A DNA stretch of 36,995 nucleotides, taken from contig NW_014578617.1 of assembly GCF_000485595.1 (NCBI RefSeq), positions 8,996 through 45,990 of the forward strand, given 5' to 3'. Below, piece by piece: positions 1 through 8,084 of this stretch. The stretch is from Priapulus caudatus. Lineage: Eukaryota; Priapulida; Priapulimorpha; Priapulimorphida; Priapulidae. Numbering within the stretch: the first letter of the stretch is position 1; the number at the start of each line of letters is the position of its first letter. A program made the position numbers and the translations under genes. Below the pieces are notes generated by a model. It had not been told where the DNA came from and did no database searches. It saw only the letters and a list, made by a program, of their open reading frames with translations.

Positions 1-265
1 TGGCAACTGTTTCTAGCGGCTAACCACATTCTTTAGATATAGCCAAATATTATATATCATTTTAAAGGTAATTAAATGATCTATTCAGACATGCACATAA
101 CTCAATTTGTAGAATTTCCTACTTAATCCTGGTTTTGCTGGAGCGGGTCACATTTTAACAATTAATTTTAATTTATTAATTCATTATTTTAACAATTAAA
201 TTCTATTTATTAATTTACCATTTCAATTGTATATTCTTTCAATTACGAACTCTAGTTTAACTTGA
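1..265. other. AT-rich non-coding DNA
   Basis: No open frame or splice signal is visible here. Positions 155-245 hold an imperfect tandem duplication of about 45 bp built on ATTAATTTAATTTATTAATT. This would be intron, or 3' flank of the myosin VI block that lies on the minus strand. Confidence 0.5.
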
Positions 266-363
266 GTGACCTTGGCTTACCTACCTTGCTCTAGCTACCT
301 CACTCTACGTCTACCTCGCTCGCTCGTGCGGCGCCACCTACCTCGCTCGCGTGGCGCCACCTA

Positions 364-433
364 TCTTGATGCGGGTCAAGACATCGTCGATGCGTCGCTG
401 CAGGTCTGCGACCTCCGTGGCGGACGCGTCAGC
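364..433 (-). pseudogene. Myo6: Partial 3'-edge copy of the Myo6 lever-arm helix exon (block A)
   Basis: On the minus strand this repeats the last ~23 codons of the exon found intact at 5509-5659, reading EVADLQRRIDDVLTRIK in frame. It lacks the 5' half of that exon. The splice donor that should follow is GT in the intact copy but AT here (AAG then ATAGGT), so this copy could not splice normally. It lies in the intron just downstream of the fuller copy at 525-687, in the same orientation, so it looks like a tandem duplication of the exon 3' edge. Further short GCCACCTAC pieces at about 453 and 489 are additional remnants of the same donor. Confidence 0.7.
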
Positions 434-524
434 CACCGCTCGCTCGCGCGCGTGGCGCCACCTAACCTCGCCTGGCGTGCTCGTGAAGCCACCTACCTCG
501 CCTCGCTCGCGTGCGCCCACCTAC

Positions 525-687
525 CTTGATGCGGCGTGCATGACGTCGTTGATGCGTCCGCGCCAGGTCTTGCCGACTTCCGCGCGGACACGTCGCGGTG
601 TGTGCCACAGTCCTACCGATATTTGCCTTCACAGTCGCCCAGGCTGCCGCGCCTTGATCATTCGCCACCTTCATGATGCCGCGGATC
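525..687 (-). pseudogene. Myo6: Degenerate copy of the Myo6 lever-arm helix exon (block A)
   Basis: This is homologous over its whole length to the intact 151-bp exon at 5509-5659. It shares the acceptor TTGCAG with a GATCCGCGGC exon start and the donor AAG followed by GTAGGTGGC. The copy is about 12 bp longer because of scattered small insertions, and the reading frame is lost within the first 20 codons. Either this is a decayed duplicate or it is the same exon read with many indel errors; the sequence alone cannot separate these. It is the last recognisable Myo6 exon in the direction of transcription in this window. Confidence 0.75.
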
Positions 688-689
688 CT

Positions 690-1445
690 GCAATCGACAC
701 GAAGCGCCAAGTTACCGTCGTGCGCCGGGGCGCGTATCGTGTCGTCGCAGTGCGTAACGTGTCGCGGGGGGGCCGGCGTTATTCGTGTCGTCGCAGTGCG
801 TATCGTGTAGTCATGTATCGTGCTCGCGCCAGATGAGCCGTATCATGTTTGCTGTGGTGCGTATCGTCGTTCGCGGATGTAGCCGTATCGTGTCGCGCGG
901 GGACCGTATCATTGTCGCGGTGACGTGTATTGGTGTCGCGGAGTGATGATTGCGGCGGCAGCCGCCAGCTTGCGCCTTGATCGTTTACACCTTCATGACG
1001 CGCGGATCCTGCCAATCGTGCGAGACGCAACTTTACGTCGCTGTCGCAGGGGCGCATATCGTGTCGTGGTTGAGGTGATAGTTGTATCGTGCGGAGTATG
1101 TATCGTGTCAAGGCAGCAGCGTATCCGTTTTTTTTTTTTCGTTTTTTTTTTCTCAATGGAGGACTGTACTATGTCCACTACTACCACGTATTCGTGTTGC
1201 CTGCTATGGTGCTATCGCCGTCCACAGCAGCGTGCATATAGTGTCGCTGCGGCCACGCATATTGTGTCACTGCCTACGCCATACTCGTGGTCGCAGCTGC
1301 ACGTATCATGTTGCTGCCTCTGCATATTCGTGTCGCCAGCTGCACGGTATCGATGCTTGCTGCCTATGCTATCGTGTCGGCTGCTAAAAACATATCGCTG
1401 CTTGCAACTACACGAATAAATTCGACGAAATCATTTTCGAGGGTT
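690..1445. repeat. CpG-rich ~20-bp CGTATCGTGTCGC minisatellite (block A)
   Basis: Degenerate tandem units of about 20-24 bp share the core CGTATCGTGTCGC with variable GGTGTAG or AGGGACG linkers. The array fills the intron between the IQ exon and the helix exon and resembles the better-ordered array at 8085-8560. It is interrupted by a partial exon copy at 960-1008 and by a homopyrimidine T run near 1130-1153. ORFs read through it in several frames are repeat artefacts. Confidence 0.8.
960..1008 (-). pseudogene. Myo6: Partial 5'-edge copy of the Myo6 helix exon (block A)
   Basis: On the minus strand an acceptor-like GGCAG is followed by GATCCGCG and the start of the exon (coding sense around MKV-TIKAQ), then the match stops. 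It corresponds to the first ~16 codons of the intact exon at 5509-5659. Equivalent partial copies lie at 8568-8612 and 8013-8065 in block B. It sits upstream, in transcript order, of the fuller copy at 525-687. Confidence 0.65.
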
Positions 1446-1518
1446 CACGACCGTATGATGTGCAAGACTTCCACCGTCCACGCGTCGTGCGGGGTGAGTT
1501 GCGCGTGCCGCCACCTAC

Positions 1519-1610
1519 CTGGGCTGGTGCTTCTTTGCGTGCGCCAGGTAACTTTTCACGTGTTTCTGTACTGCAATCAGCGGCTGACGCCGCACTGATC
1601 TTATTCTTCA
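1519..1610 (-). pseudogene. Myo6: Myo6 IQ-motif exon, block A copy with a frameshift
   Basis: This duplicate of the 91-bp exon at 9064-9154 is 92 bp long and broken by small indels: the frame is lost after KNKIS and regained only in part. The acceptor region (TTTCAG) and the donor (CCAG then GTAGGTGGCGG) are preserved. The product in the intact copy is the end of the myosin VI insert 2 plus the IQ calmodulin-binding helix. Whether the frameshift is real or a sequencing error is not decidable here. Confidence 0.75.
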
Positions 1611-1644
1611 CTGAAACATGAAGGGGCCCATATATGTCGGGAGG

Positions 1645-1795
1645 TATGTTGTATATACGAGAGCGGAGAGAGAGGAGAGAGGAGAGAGAGAAGGAGAGAA
1701 AGAGCGAAGAGAAGAGAGAGCGAGAGCAGAGAGCAGAGAGAGCAACGAGAGGAAGGAACGAGAGAGGCAGAGAGCAGCTGAAAGATAATTAAAGG
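1645..1795. repeat. GA-rich tract beside the IQ exon (block A)
   Basis: The plus strand is purine-rich with GAGAGA runs, so the transcript strand is CT-rich. It sits just upstream of the IQ exon acceptor in transcript order and forms an expanded polypyrimidine region. The matching tract in block B is at 9185-9375. Confidence 0.8.
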
Positions 1796-1899
1796 TGAGT
1801 TTCACATAGACATTAAGAGAAACACACACGCCAACATGCCCCACCACACACAACACACGCCACCCCGACCCCACCCACCCCACACCACACACACAACAC

Positions 1900-2717
1900 A
1901 CATACGCGTGTACTTACGTTGAGGACGCGACGACGCACCAGTACTGGAGCTTTCTTCACACACCACCCCAACCCATGACCCCACACACGTGTACTTACGT
2001 TTAAAGACGGACACGCGCAGTACTGCAGCTTTCTTCACCCCCCATCCCCACATCGCGCTGTCTACGTTGAGAAACGCCGCCACGCCGCAGTACTGAGCCT
2101 TTCTTCCACACACACCCCACCCATCCCCACCCACACACGTGCTAGACTTACGTTGCAGGACAAACAACGCGCAGTTACTGAGCTTTCTTTCACACACATC
2201 CCCACCCAATCCCTCACACACCTGTACTTAGTTGAGGACGACACGCCGCAGTACTGATCTTCTTCGCACATACCAGCCCCACCCATTCCCACACACGTGT
2301 CTACGTTTAAGAACGGACCAGCGCGCTACTAAGCTTTCTTCGCACACACCACCCCCAGCCCATCCTAGCACACACGTGTACTTACGTTTGAGGGACGAAC
2401 CACGCAGCCAGTTACTGACTTTCTTCCACTACACCACCCCCCCCCATACCCACACACACGTGTACTTACGTTTGGAGGATGGACACGGCGCAGCCTACTG
2501 AGCTTTCTTTCCACACACCACCCCACCCATCCCCCCACACACGTGCTACTTACGCTTGAGGATGGACCACTGGCCAGTACTGAGCTTCTTCCACACACAC
2601 CCCACCCATTCCCCCCACACGACACGTTTACTTCGCTTGAGAACGGCGGACACCGCGCAGGCAGTGAGCATGTCTTCCACACACCAGCCCCCACCCATCA
2701 CCACACCGTGTACTTAC
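1900..2717 (-). repeat. ~80-bp minisatellite carrying an exon tail plus splice donor, 11 units (block A)
   Basis: About 11 tandem units of roughly 60-90 bp. On the minus strand each has two halves: ~37 nt matching the end of the converter/insert-2 exon (coding [12 protein letters not shown]), and ~43 nt of intron starting GTAAGTACACGTGTG and then G/T-rich. The first unit in transcript order is the real exon end at 2718. Units are indel-rich and several donors are damaged. The larger sister array is at 9780-12513. Confidence 0.85.
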
Positions 2718-2943
2718 GTTGAAGGACGGCCCACGCGCCAGTACTGCAGCTTTCTTCGCAGCTGCCGAGTGCACGAGCCAACGCTCCACGCTTCACGAGC
2801 ACGGCAGGTGCTCCGATGGAGCGATCACCTGGTCGATTCCGCAAACTTTCCAGGTCGGAAGAACACCTTCGTGAGTCCGAATCGGAAGTCCTCCTTCGTT
2901 TCGGGGGGGAAAAGGTTTTTTTCGACAGCGCCTTGAAGAGAGC
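2718..2943 (-). pseudogene. Myo6: Myo6 converter / insert-2 exon, block A copy, frame broken
   Basis: This copy of the exon at 12514-12722 encodes the myosin VI converter ([14 protein letters not shown]) and the start of the unique insert 2. It starts at a clean acceptor (CTGCAG then GCTCTCTTC) that gives the correct phase 0 after the preceding exon, unlike the block B copy, which has one extra base there. Inside, a patch around 2905-2930 is scrambled with homopolymer expansions (runs of A, T and G), so the frame is lost between FKA and the DFRFGLTK motif. A further shift occurs near the end. The donor CGTAAGTACACG is intact and opens the minisatellite. Confidence 0.85.
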
Positions 2944-2949
2944 CTGCAG

Positions 2950-3130
2950 AAGAGAGTGGGGGGAAAGCCGTGTGAGAGAGAAACAGGAAGGGGGGAGAGA
3001 GGGAGGGAGAGAGAGAGCGCGGCGGCGTGGGGGGGGGGGGGGTGAGAGAAAGGGAGAGAGAGAAAGAAAGACAGAGAGAGATAGAAAGAAAGACATGCAG
3101 AGAGAGAAAGAGGGGGAAAGAAAGACAGAG

Positions 3131-3167
<37 letters not shown>

Positions 3168-3222
3168 AAGAGAGAGAAAGACAGACAGACAGGAGAGAGA
3201 GAGAGGGAAAAAAGACAGAGAA

Positions 3223-3268
<46 letters not shown>

Positions 3269-3270
3269 CA
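2950..3270. repeat. (GA)n / (GAAA)n tract, block A
   Basis: Purine-only plus strand, about 320 bp, with GAGAGA, GAAAGACA and GGGAGA units. On the transcript strand this is a very long CT tract between the SH1-region exon donor and the converter-exon acceptor. Long ORFs on both strands here are low-complexity artefacts. Confidence 0.9.
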
Positions 3271-3343
3271 CGAGTGGTGCAAATGAAAGCGAGAAAGAAA
3301 GAGAGTGGTGTGTGCCACGAGGGCATAGGAGAAGACCTTGACC

Positions 3344-3476
3344 ACCTTGCAGAACATGCGTGGGTGCAGGTGGCGAGCTTCTTGGAGATACTGGTTTGTA
3401 CATGCTGTAGACCTCAGCAACTGGTGCGCGGGACGATAGCCCTCCCTGACCCATGAGGCTGGCACCGAAGCCATAC
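3344..3476 (-). pseudogene. Myo6: Myo6 SH1-region exon, block A copy with frameshifts
   Basis: This copy is 133 bp against 131 bp in the intact exon at 19116-19246. Both splice sites are kept: an acceptor TGTAG with exon start GTATGGCTTCGG, and a donor AAG followed by GTGGTC. Single-base indels within the first 15 codons break the frame (MASVPASWVREGY instead of the intact [12 protein letters not shown]). The exon encodes the helix after the actin-binding strut, up to the start of the converter. Confidence 0.85.
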
Positions 3477-3479
3477 CTA

Positions 3480-4165
3480 CACAACAAAACACATGATTAG
3501 GACTGAAAGCCGTTGATGCACAACACAACACATGATATGGAGGGACTAAGGTTATATATACACAACAAAACACATGATATGGAGAGAACTAAAGCGTTAT
3601 ATATACACATCAAAACACATGCAATGAAGAAGATAGCCGTTAATATATACACAACAAAACACATGATAGGAGAAACTAAGGTTATATACACACAACAAAA
3701 CACATGCATTGCGGAGAGACTAAGGTTATATATACACAACAACACACATGATATAGGAGACTAAGGTTTGTATATACACAACAAAACACCATGATATGGA
3801 CTGAAGCCATATATACACAACAAAACACATGATATGGAGAGACTAAGGTTATATATACACAACAAAACACATGATATAGAGAGACTAAGGTTGTATATAC
3901 ACAACAAAACACATGATATGGACTGAAGCCATATATACACAACAAAACACATGATATGGAGAGACTAAGGTTATATATACACAACAAAACACATGATATG
4001 GAGAGACTAAGGTTATATATACACAACAAAACACATGATATGGAGAGACTAAGGTTATATATACACAACAAAACACATGATATGGAGAGACTAATGTCAT
4101 ATATACACAACAAAACATATGATATGCACAGACTGAAACATTATATATTAACATAACAAAAACAT
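3480..4165 (-). repeat. 42-bp AT-rich tandem array seeded at an acceptor
   Basis: About 16 units of 42 bp (shorter 38-bp variants occur) with the plus-strand core ACACAACAAAACACATGATATGG. The minus-strand unit reads as an open 14-residue repeat, which is only a by-product of a period divisible by 3. The array abuts the SH1-region exon. Some units contain ATATGGCTTCAGT, close to the exon start GTATGGCTTCGGT, so the array appears to include a mutated copy of the acceptor and first codons. A related array lies beside the other copy at 19250-19600. Confidence 0.9.
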
Positions 4166-4298
4166 GATATGCAAAACACACCATACACAAACCACAATAT
4201 ATTATCATCATAATAATAATATACAAAACATGAACCATACTGAAATATACTGAAACCACACGCTAAACGCCCGCGCACGCCACGCTGGCGCCACCTAC
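4166..4298. other. Intron end with TAATAA-rich DNA
   Basis: AT-rich intron sequence without genes. Its last 40 bp contain the donor-proximal block GTAGGTGGCGCCAGCG on the minus strand, which is shared with other Myo6 introns in this window. Confidence 0.5.
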
Positions 4299-4392
4299 CG
4301 GAGCACTGCAGCTGGCTGAGAATCTGCGCGCCTTCGAACTTGTGTCCGACCATGTTCTGATTCGGCTTGATGCAGCGTATGAAGCTGGTGCC
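4299..4392 (-). CDS. Myo6: Myo6 strut exon, intact (block A)
   Basis: This 94-bp exon encodes 31 codons plus one base: [10 protein letters not shown], then a variable stretch, then [11 protein letters not shown]. In myosin VI this is the strut and following helix of the lower 50K/actin-binding region. It begins in phase 0 after a CT-rich acceptor (CACAG then GGCACC) and ends in phase 1 at CCG followed by GTAGGTGGCGCCA. It joins in frame to the loop 2 exon upstream (ends LRST) and to the SH1-region exon downstream (GTATGG supplies the rest of Gly). There are no stops or indels. The duplicate at 19707-19805 is damaged. Confidence 0.92.
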
Positions 4393-4399
4393 CTGTGAG

Positions 4400-4434
<35 letters not shown>

Positions 4435-4892
4435 TGTGTGTGTGTGTGTGACCACAATGACAAAAATCTTTGTTTGCCCTCACCCGACCCAAGCTGAAAA
4501 GTTTGGGTAGGTAGGGTGGCTTCTTCTTCTTTTTTGAGGGGGACTTTTTACAAATTCAGCATGGTGTCTACATGCTCGGGTGTGCTTGTGTGGAGATACC
4601 TTTTCTGTTGAATGCTTGTTTTGCTTGGTACATATATTGCCTACAGATTTATATAATGTACAAGGATGTAATTTGTAAAAAAAAAAAATGGGAAAGATCA
4701 ATAAAATTTTTTGAGTCGGCCCCTTTTTGGCGGGTCGGTCGGGTGAAAGCAAACAAACAATATTTTTATTATGGCCTGACAGAGAGATAGAGGGAGAGAG
4801 CGCGGTTTTTCCACATGTCCGTGGTGTCACATACCCACCCATAGTGCTCCCCCGTGGTGCCCCCTACCCCGCCAGTGGCGCCCCCTGCTCAC
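4400..4892. other. Intron between loop 2 and strut exons, block A
   Basis: No gene is seen. It contains a (GA)n(GT)n microsatellite at 4403-4450, T-rich and A-rich runs, and a final segment with GGCGCCCCCTGCTCACC that holds the donor of the next exon. The block C counterpart (19810-20320) aligns throughout but with many one-base indels. Confidence 0.6.
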
Positions 4893-5129
4893 CGTACTGC
4901 GTAGTTTCTCCATGAGGCTGCCGAGCTGCGTGCGAAACTTGTTTCCGATGCTGATGAAGGTCAGCTTCCCCTTGCGCACACCTCCGTCTCCTCCTCCCCC
5001 GCCCGCAGAGGAGGCGGCCTTCGCGGAACCTTCGGTGAACAGCGCGCGCAGGAAGGCGTTGTTCGCCTCGGCAAGGAGCATCGCGAGCGACGCGTGGAGT
5101 GCGTCATTGTTCTTCTCGATGAACTGCGC
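4893..5129 (-). CDS. Myo6: Myo6 loop 2 exon, intact (block A)
   Basis: This exon of 237 bp (79 codons) is phase 0 at both ends. It encodes AQFIEKNNDALH at the start, a helix, a flexible linker and then KGKLTFISIGNKFRTQL up to LRST. In myosins this spans the end of the 50K domain, surface loop 2 that contacts actin, and the start of the 20K domain. Loop 2 here is Gly-rich (residues about 42-51, SSAGGGGGDGG). Acceptor: TTCCAG before GCGCAGTTC. Donor: AGTACG followed by GTGAGCAGGGGGCGCC. The start is fixed by these sites and by the continuity of frame, not by an ATG. The copy at 20323-20593 is broken and has a longer loop tract. Confidence 0.93.
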
Positions 5130-5345
5130 CTGGAACGACGGGGAAGGAACAACGGATGAACATTAGTGCAATGAAAAACAATGGATGAACGTTAACATGG
5201 GGAGGAACAATTGAGAAATGTTACCGCGAGGGAGGAACAATGATAGAACGTTAGCGCTGGGAAGAACAACAGAGAAACTATAATGCAGGGAAGAACAGTC
5301 GAGCAACAAAGTAACCAAGTCATTAACAAATGGAACGCCTAAATT
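5130..5345. repeat. Degenerate ~36-bp repeat upstream of the loop 2 exon
   Basis: About five degenerate units contain GGAGGAACAATGAGAAA, GAACGTTAGCG and related words. They start immediately outside the exon acceptor. A related series follows the block C copy at 20600-20780. No coding sequence is seen. Confidence 0.65.
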
Positions 5346-5374
5346 TTCTGTACACATACACATGCATATACATA

Positions 5375-5487
5375 TCCATACACACACACATATATATATA
5401 TATATACTAGCTGCGGGTACCCGCTGCGCTGGGTAAAATCGTGCTACTAATTCATACTACTAATAATGGGACACAATAGGAACATTA
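5375..5487. repeat. (CA)n(TA)n microsatellite and short hairpin at a block boundary
   Basis: A (TA)n run is followed by CTAGCTGCGGGTACCCGCTGCG, whose GCGGGTACCCGC is a perfect 12-bp palindrome. The matching segment in block C is at 20860-20970. The two copies agree up to GACACAATAGGAACATT (about 5487) and then diverge completely, marking the block A/block B junction. The hairpin resembles termini of dispersed repeats but I cannot assign a family. Confidence 0.6.
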
Positions 5488-5508
5488 CGCTCGCGTGGCG
5501 CCACCTAC

Positions 5509-5659
5509 CTTGATGCGGGTCATGACGTCGTCGATGCGTCGCTGCAGGTCTGCGACTTCCGCCGCGGACGCGTCGCGGTCGTGCCGCAGTTGCCCGATGA
5601 TTTGCTCACAGTCGCACAGCTGCGCCTTGATCATTCGCACCTTCATGATGCCGCGGATC
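5509..5659 (-). CDS. Myo6: Myo6 lever-arm helix exon, intact (block B)
   Basis: This 151-bp exon begins with one base that completes Arg (AG|G), followed by 50 codons, and ends in phase 0 at ATCAAG with donor GTAGGTGGCGCCACG. It starts IRGIMKVRMIKAQL and ends QRRIDDVMTRIK. The position and sequence fit the start of the myosin VI lever-arm extension, just after the IQ helix (HQPR|IRG mirrors the conserved HKPRIDG). The acceptor is GATTGCAG. Internal Cys and acidic/basic heptads fit an amphipathic helix. Partial copies of its edges lie upstream and downstream (see other entries). Confidence 0.92.
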
Positions 5660-5674
5660 CTGCAATCGCACGAG

Positions 5675-5900
5675 ACGCAACGTTACATCGCGTCGCGGGG
5701 GCGTGTATCGTGTCGTCGCAGTGCATATCATGTCGCGGGGGCATGTATCGTGTCGCAGATGAGTGTACCATGTTGCTGTGGTACGTATCGTGTCGCAGTG
5801 TAGTGTATCGTATCGCGCGGGCCCGTATCATGTTGCGGTGATGCGTATCGTATCACAGGGACGCGTATCGTGTCACGGAGTGATGATGCGTGTGTAACAG
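5675..5900. repeat. CpG-rich ~20-bp minisatellite segment
   Basis: Same CGTATCGTGTCGC family as at 8085-8560, directly upstream (transcript order) of the helix-exon acceptor. It ends near 5893, where unrelated DNA carrying the Harbinger element begins. Confidence 0.8.
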
Positions 5901-6110
5901 AGCGCTGTTAACTAATTATTTAAATTACTCCCTGCGCGAGTCACGTGTATATTTCTCGCATAGCAACAGGCGCCAAGGTCACGCGTCATGGCTGCTCAGT
6001 ACGCCAGCAGGGACGCACCCTAGCTATGGTTCACCATAAGACATGTACGATGTCGGGCGTGTATATATGTCACGCGTTTATGAATATTAAATTAGCTAGC
6101 CACTTGCTAA

Positions 6111-6158
6111 TGCTGCGTTTACACTGTGTTCCCGGCGGCCACGGCAGCCCCGTTTGCC
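6111..6158 (+). repeat. Left terminal inverted repeat of the Harbinger element
   Basis: Begins TGCTGCGTTTACACT directly after TAA (6108-6110). It pairs with the reverse complement of 7147-7194; the visible differences are G/T in the ACT(G/T)TGTTCCC part and C/T before CCCGTTT. Confidence 0.88.
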
Positions 6159-6494
6159 CGAAACGTAGTGCGCCGTGGGATTATGGCAATTTGTTTCTCT
6201 GTATTTAAGTTTTGTTAGGTCTTGCCAAGTTTTCTCACGGTCTATCACGGTATCCGTGACGGGCCGTGGGGGGAAGGGGCTGCTGAGTCCCGGAGGGTCC
6301 AAGGCGCACTACGGTTCGGTCCGCGGTCTACCACGGATGCCAGTACGTTGCCTCCCGGCCCGTCACGTTCTGAGGGGGTCCCTCACATTTCTCACGATCT
6401 GATCAAGGTCTGACACGTTTTTCACGTTCTGTCAAGGCTTTCTACGGGTGAATCGTGGACGCCGGGCAGCTTTGCAGCACGTTTGTGCTCACGG

Positions 6495-6530
6495 TATAAA
6501 AAGAAGGCCTCCCAAGCAATAGCAATCATT
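6495..6530 (+). promoter_or_regulatory. TATA box and initiator-like site of the Harbinger transposase
   Basis: TATAAAAA at 6495-6502 is followed about 30 bp later by CAATCATTG, an arthropod-like initiator context, and then an ATG at 6560. The spacing fits a core promoter for the transposase remnant. Confidence 0.5.
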
Positions 6531-6559
6531 GTATCCTGAGATTTCGACGAGACAACATC

Positions 6560-6787
6560 ATGAATGCCCAATATGAAGAAGATTTTGTGTTTGCATGTTT
6601 GCCGGGTGCATACATCCAGTCTTTGCATCAGCAAGAGGAAGGCCAGCAGCAGTTGCAGAGAGGGAAGGCCAGAGTATAGCAGACAGGAAGAAGGCGAAGA
6701 AGGCGGATGAGAAGGCCAAGATCCATGTCGGTGCGCGAATGGTTATCGGAAGACAGAAGGCAGCAGCTGGGCCACTACTCAACATTT
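6560..6787 (+). pseudogene. Harbinger transposase N-terminal fragment
   Basis: Starting from ATG 6560, one frame runs MNAQYEEDFVFACLPG to an in-frame TAG at 6677-6679. It continues in the same frame through an Arg-rich stretch into VREWLSEDRRQQLGHYSTF (6731-6787). An Arg-rich patch followed by REWL..R...G.Y.. is the pattern seen near the N-terminus of PIF/Harbinger DDE nucleases. No DDE catalytic region follows, because the element jumps to its 3' subterminal region. One stop codon plus the deletion make it a pseudogene. The family assignment rests on the motif, the TIRs and the TAA target site together. Confidence 0.7.
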
Positions 6788-7146
6788 CAGTTTTACTTTT
6801 AGTTTTAGTCCAGTTTTAGGACCGCGCGCGCCGTGTCAGTCCGTAGTAGAACGCAACGCGCCGTAGCGCGCCGGGCCGAACCCGTCCTGTCCCGTCCGCC
6901 CCTTCCCGTCCCACTACGGACCGCCTCCAAGTTTTGTTTCGGCCTATTACGTACTGTCACGTTTTGTTGCGTTCACCCCGTTTTACTACGGCCTACTACG
7001 TTTCTCATCCGCACCGTGACTGCCATCGCAAATCTTTTGACAAATTAATAATTTGGCGCAGCATCCACGGCAATCACGGCCTGTCACGTTTACCCATTCC
7101 GTCCCCCCGCGTTGTCTCACGTTCATCCCGTTTTGTCCACGGTGGC

Positions 7147-7194
7147 CTGAAACGGGACTGCCGTGGCCGCCGGGAACAAAGTGTAAACGCAGCA
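7147..7194 (-). repeat. Right terminal inverted repeat of the Harbinger element
   Basis: Ends GTGTAAACGCAGCA directly before TAA (7195-7197), mirroring the left end. Confidence 0.88.
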
Positions 7195-7197
7195 TAA

Positions 7198-8010
7198 GGC
7201 GCTAAACATAACCGGGTCGCCTTAGAACATGTACGAAAGCGTAGAGAACAGAACCCCACGCCCAATCCGTGTTGACAGATTTAACAGGATGTAAAGATCT
7301 TAGATTACGGATGTGCAAGGCACCAGATGTGATTAGAGGACCGTGTTGACAACCAGAAAAAAGGCGTCAACTTAGGGAATTCGTAGATAAGTGACGACGC
7401 CTGGTGTGGGAAATAAGTTGTGAACGTGTGAAGTTTTATATAAATATGACAGCGTAGCGACACCTAGTGGAGTCAAAGTGGGGTGCTAATAGAAGTATTT
7501 TAGTCGGTGGCGTTCCTAGCGGACACCACAGTAGCGCGCCGTTTATAAGGGGCCGCGCAAGACAAAAGTGGGAGTTCTTGGCTTTGATGTGTTATGAGTG
7601 TTGGTGTACGTGTTGTTAGTAGTTTCTAGTATGTGTAGTTTTAGAGGAGTTCTTACCGATTTATACGCATAGTTTATGGTGTGTGCGTATAACGGTTTTT
7701 TGTGTGTGAATATATAATAAGGCTTTATATACGTGAAACCAGCCTTTAGTGTGTGAATATTAAATGAAGTACCATTTATACGTGAAGTGTACCTCCAGCA
7801 TTGTCAGTTACAAGATGGTGTTTTATATGTGAAGTAAACCTTCGTGCATCAACATCAACTTCGACTCTTAATAGTTTTATTCTGCTCGTGACTTCTTCAA
7901 GTGGCTCTTCAGCTAGCGCGAGATAACCTTCGGCTACAAGAAACAGATCGCAAGAAACAGCCTCATCATACAAGACTAACTAAACAATACACTATACGAT
8001 CACATCACCG
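7198..8010. other. Non-coding insert between Harbinger element and helix-exon fragments
   Basis: No credible ORF. Positions 7539-7549 hold TTTATAAGGGG, TATA-like, followed by a G/T-rich stretch. Positions 7685-7840 hold three loose ~50-bp repeats containing GTGTGAATAT and TATACGTGAA. The pattern is reminiscent of a solo LTR, but I found no paired termini or target duplication. Confidence 0.35.
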
Positions 8011-8012
8011 CG

Positions 8013-8065
8013 TGCAGTCGCCCAGCTGCGCCTTGATCGTTTGCACCTTCATGACGCCACGGATT
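8013..8065 (-). pseudogene. Myo6: Partial 5'-edge copy of the Myo6 helix exon (block B, first)
   Basis: On the minus strand, GATTGCAG is followed by AATCCGTGGCGTCATGAAGGTG and about 16 codons of the exon (IRGVMKVQTIKAQL). The sequence then leaves the exon. It lacks the rest of the exon and any donor. It lies upstream, in transcript order, of the complete exon at 5509-5659, so it presents a decoy acceptor. Confidence 0.75.
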
Positions 8066-8084
8066 CTGCAATCGTGCGAGACGC

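Larger units (their letters stand above)
6108..7197 (+). mobile_element. PIF/Harbinger-type DNA transposon, internally deleted
   Basis: The element is 6111-7194 (1,084 bp), flanked on both sides by TAA, the 3-bp target duplication typical of PIF/Harbinger. Its terminal inverted repeats start TGCTGCGTTTACAC and match for about 48 bp (6111-6158 against 7147-7194) with very few mismatches. Inside are a TATA-type promoter and the 5' end of a transposase gene, after which the coding region is missing. It is therefore a deletion derivative that could move only with help in trans. The near-perfect ends suggest a recent insertion. It sits inside the intron between the IQ and helix exons of block B, and the related block A intron lacks it. 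Confidence 0.88.

Noticed and set aside
2698..3573. 291-codon and other long Ser/Leu- or Arg/Glu-rich ORFs in GA tracts (also 12347-13604, 9145-9642, 24222-24926)
   Set aside because: Products of (GA)n/(CT)n microsatellites read in six frames; only short stretches overlapping myosin exons are meaningful.
3682..4113. 143-codon open frame with a 14-residue hydrophobic repeat, like a membrane protein
   Set aside because: The 42-bp period happens to be divisible by 3 and the array is intronic, next to a real exon on the same strand.
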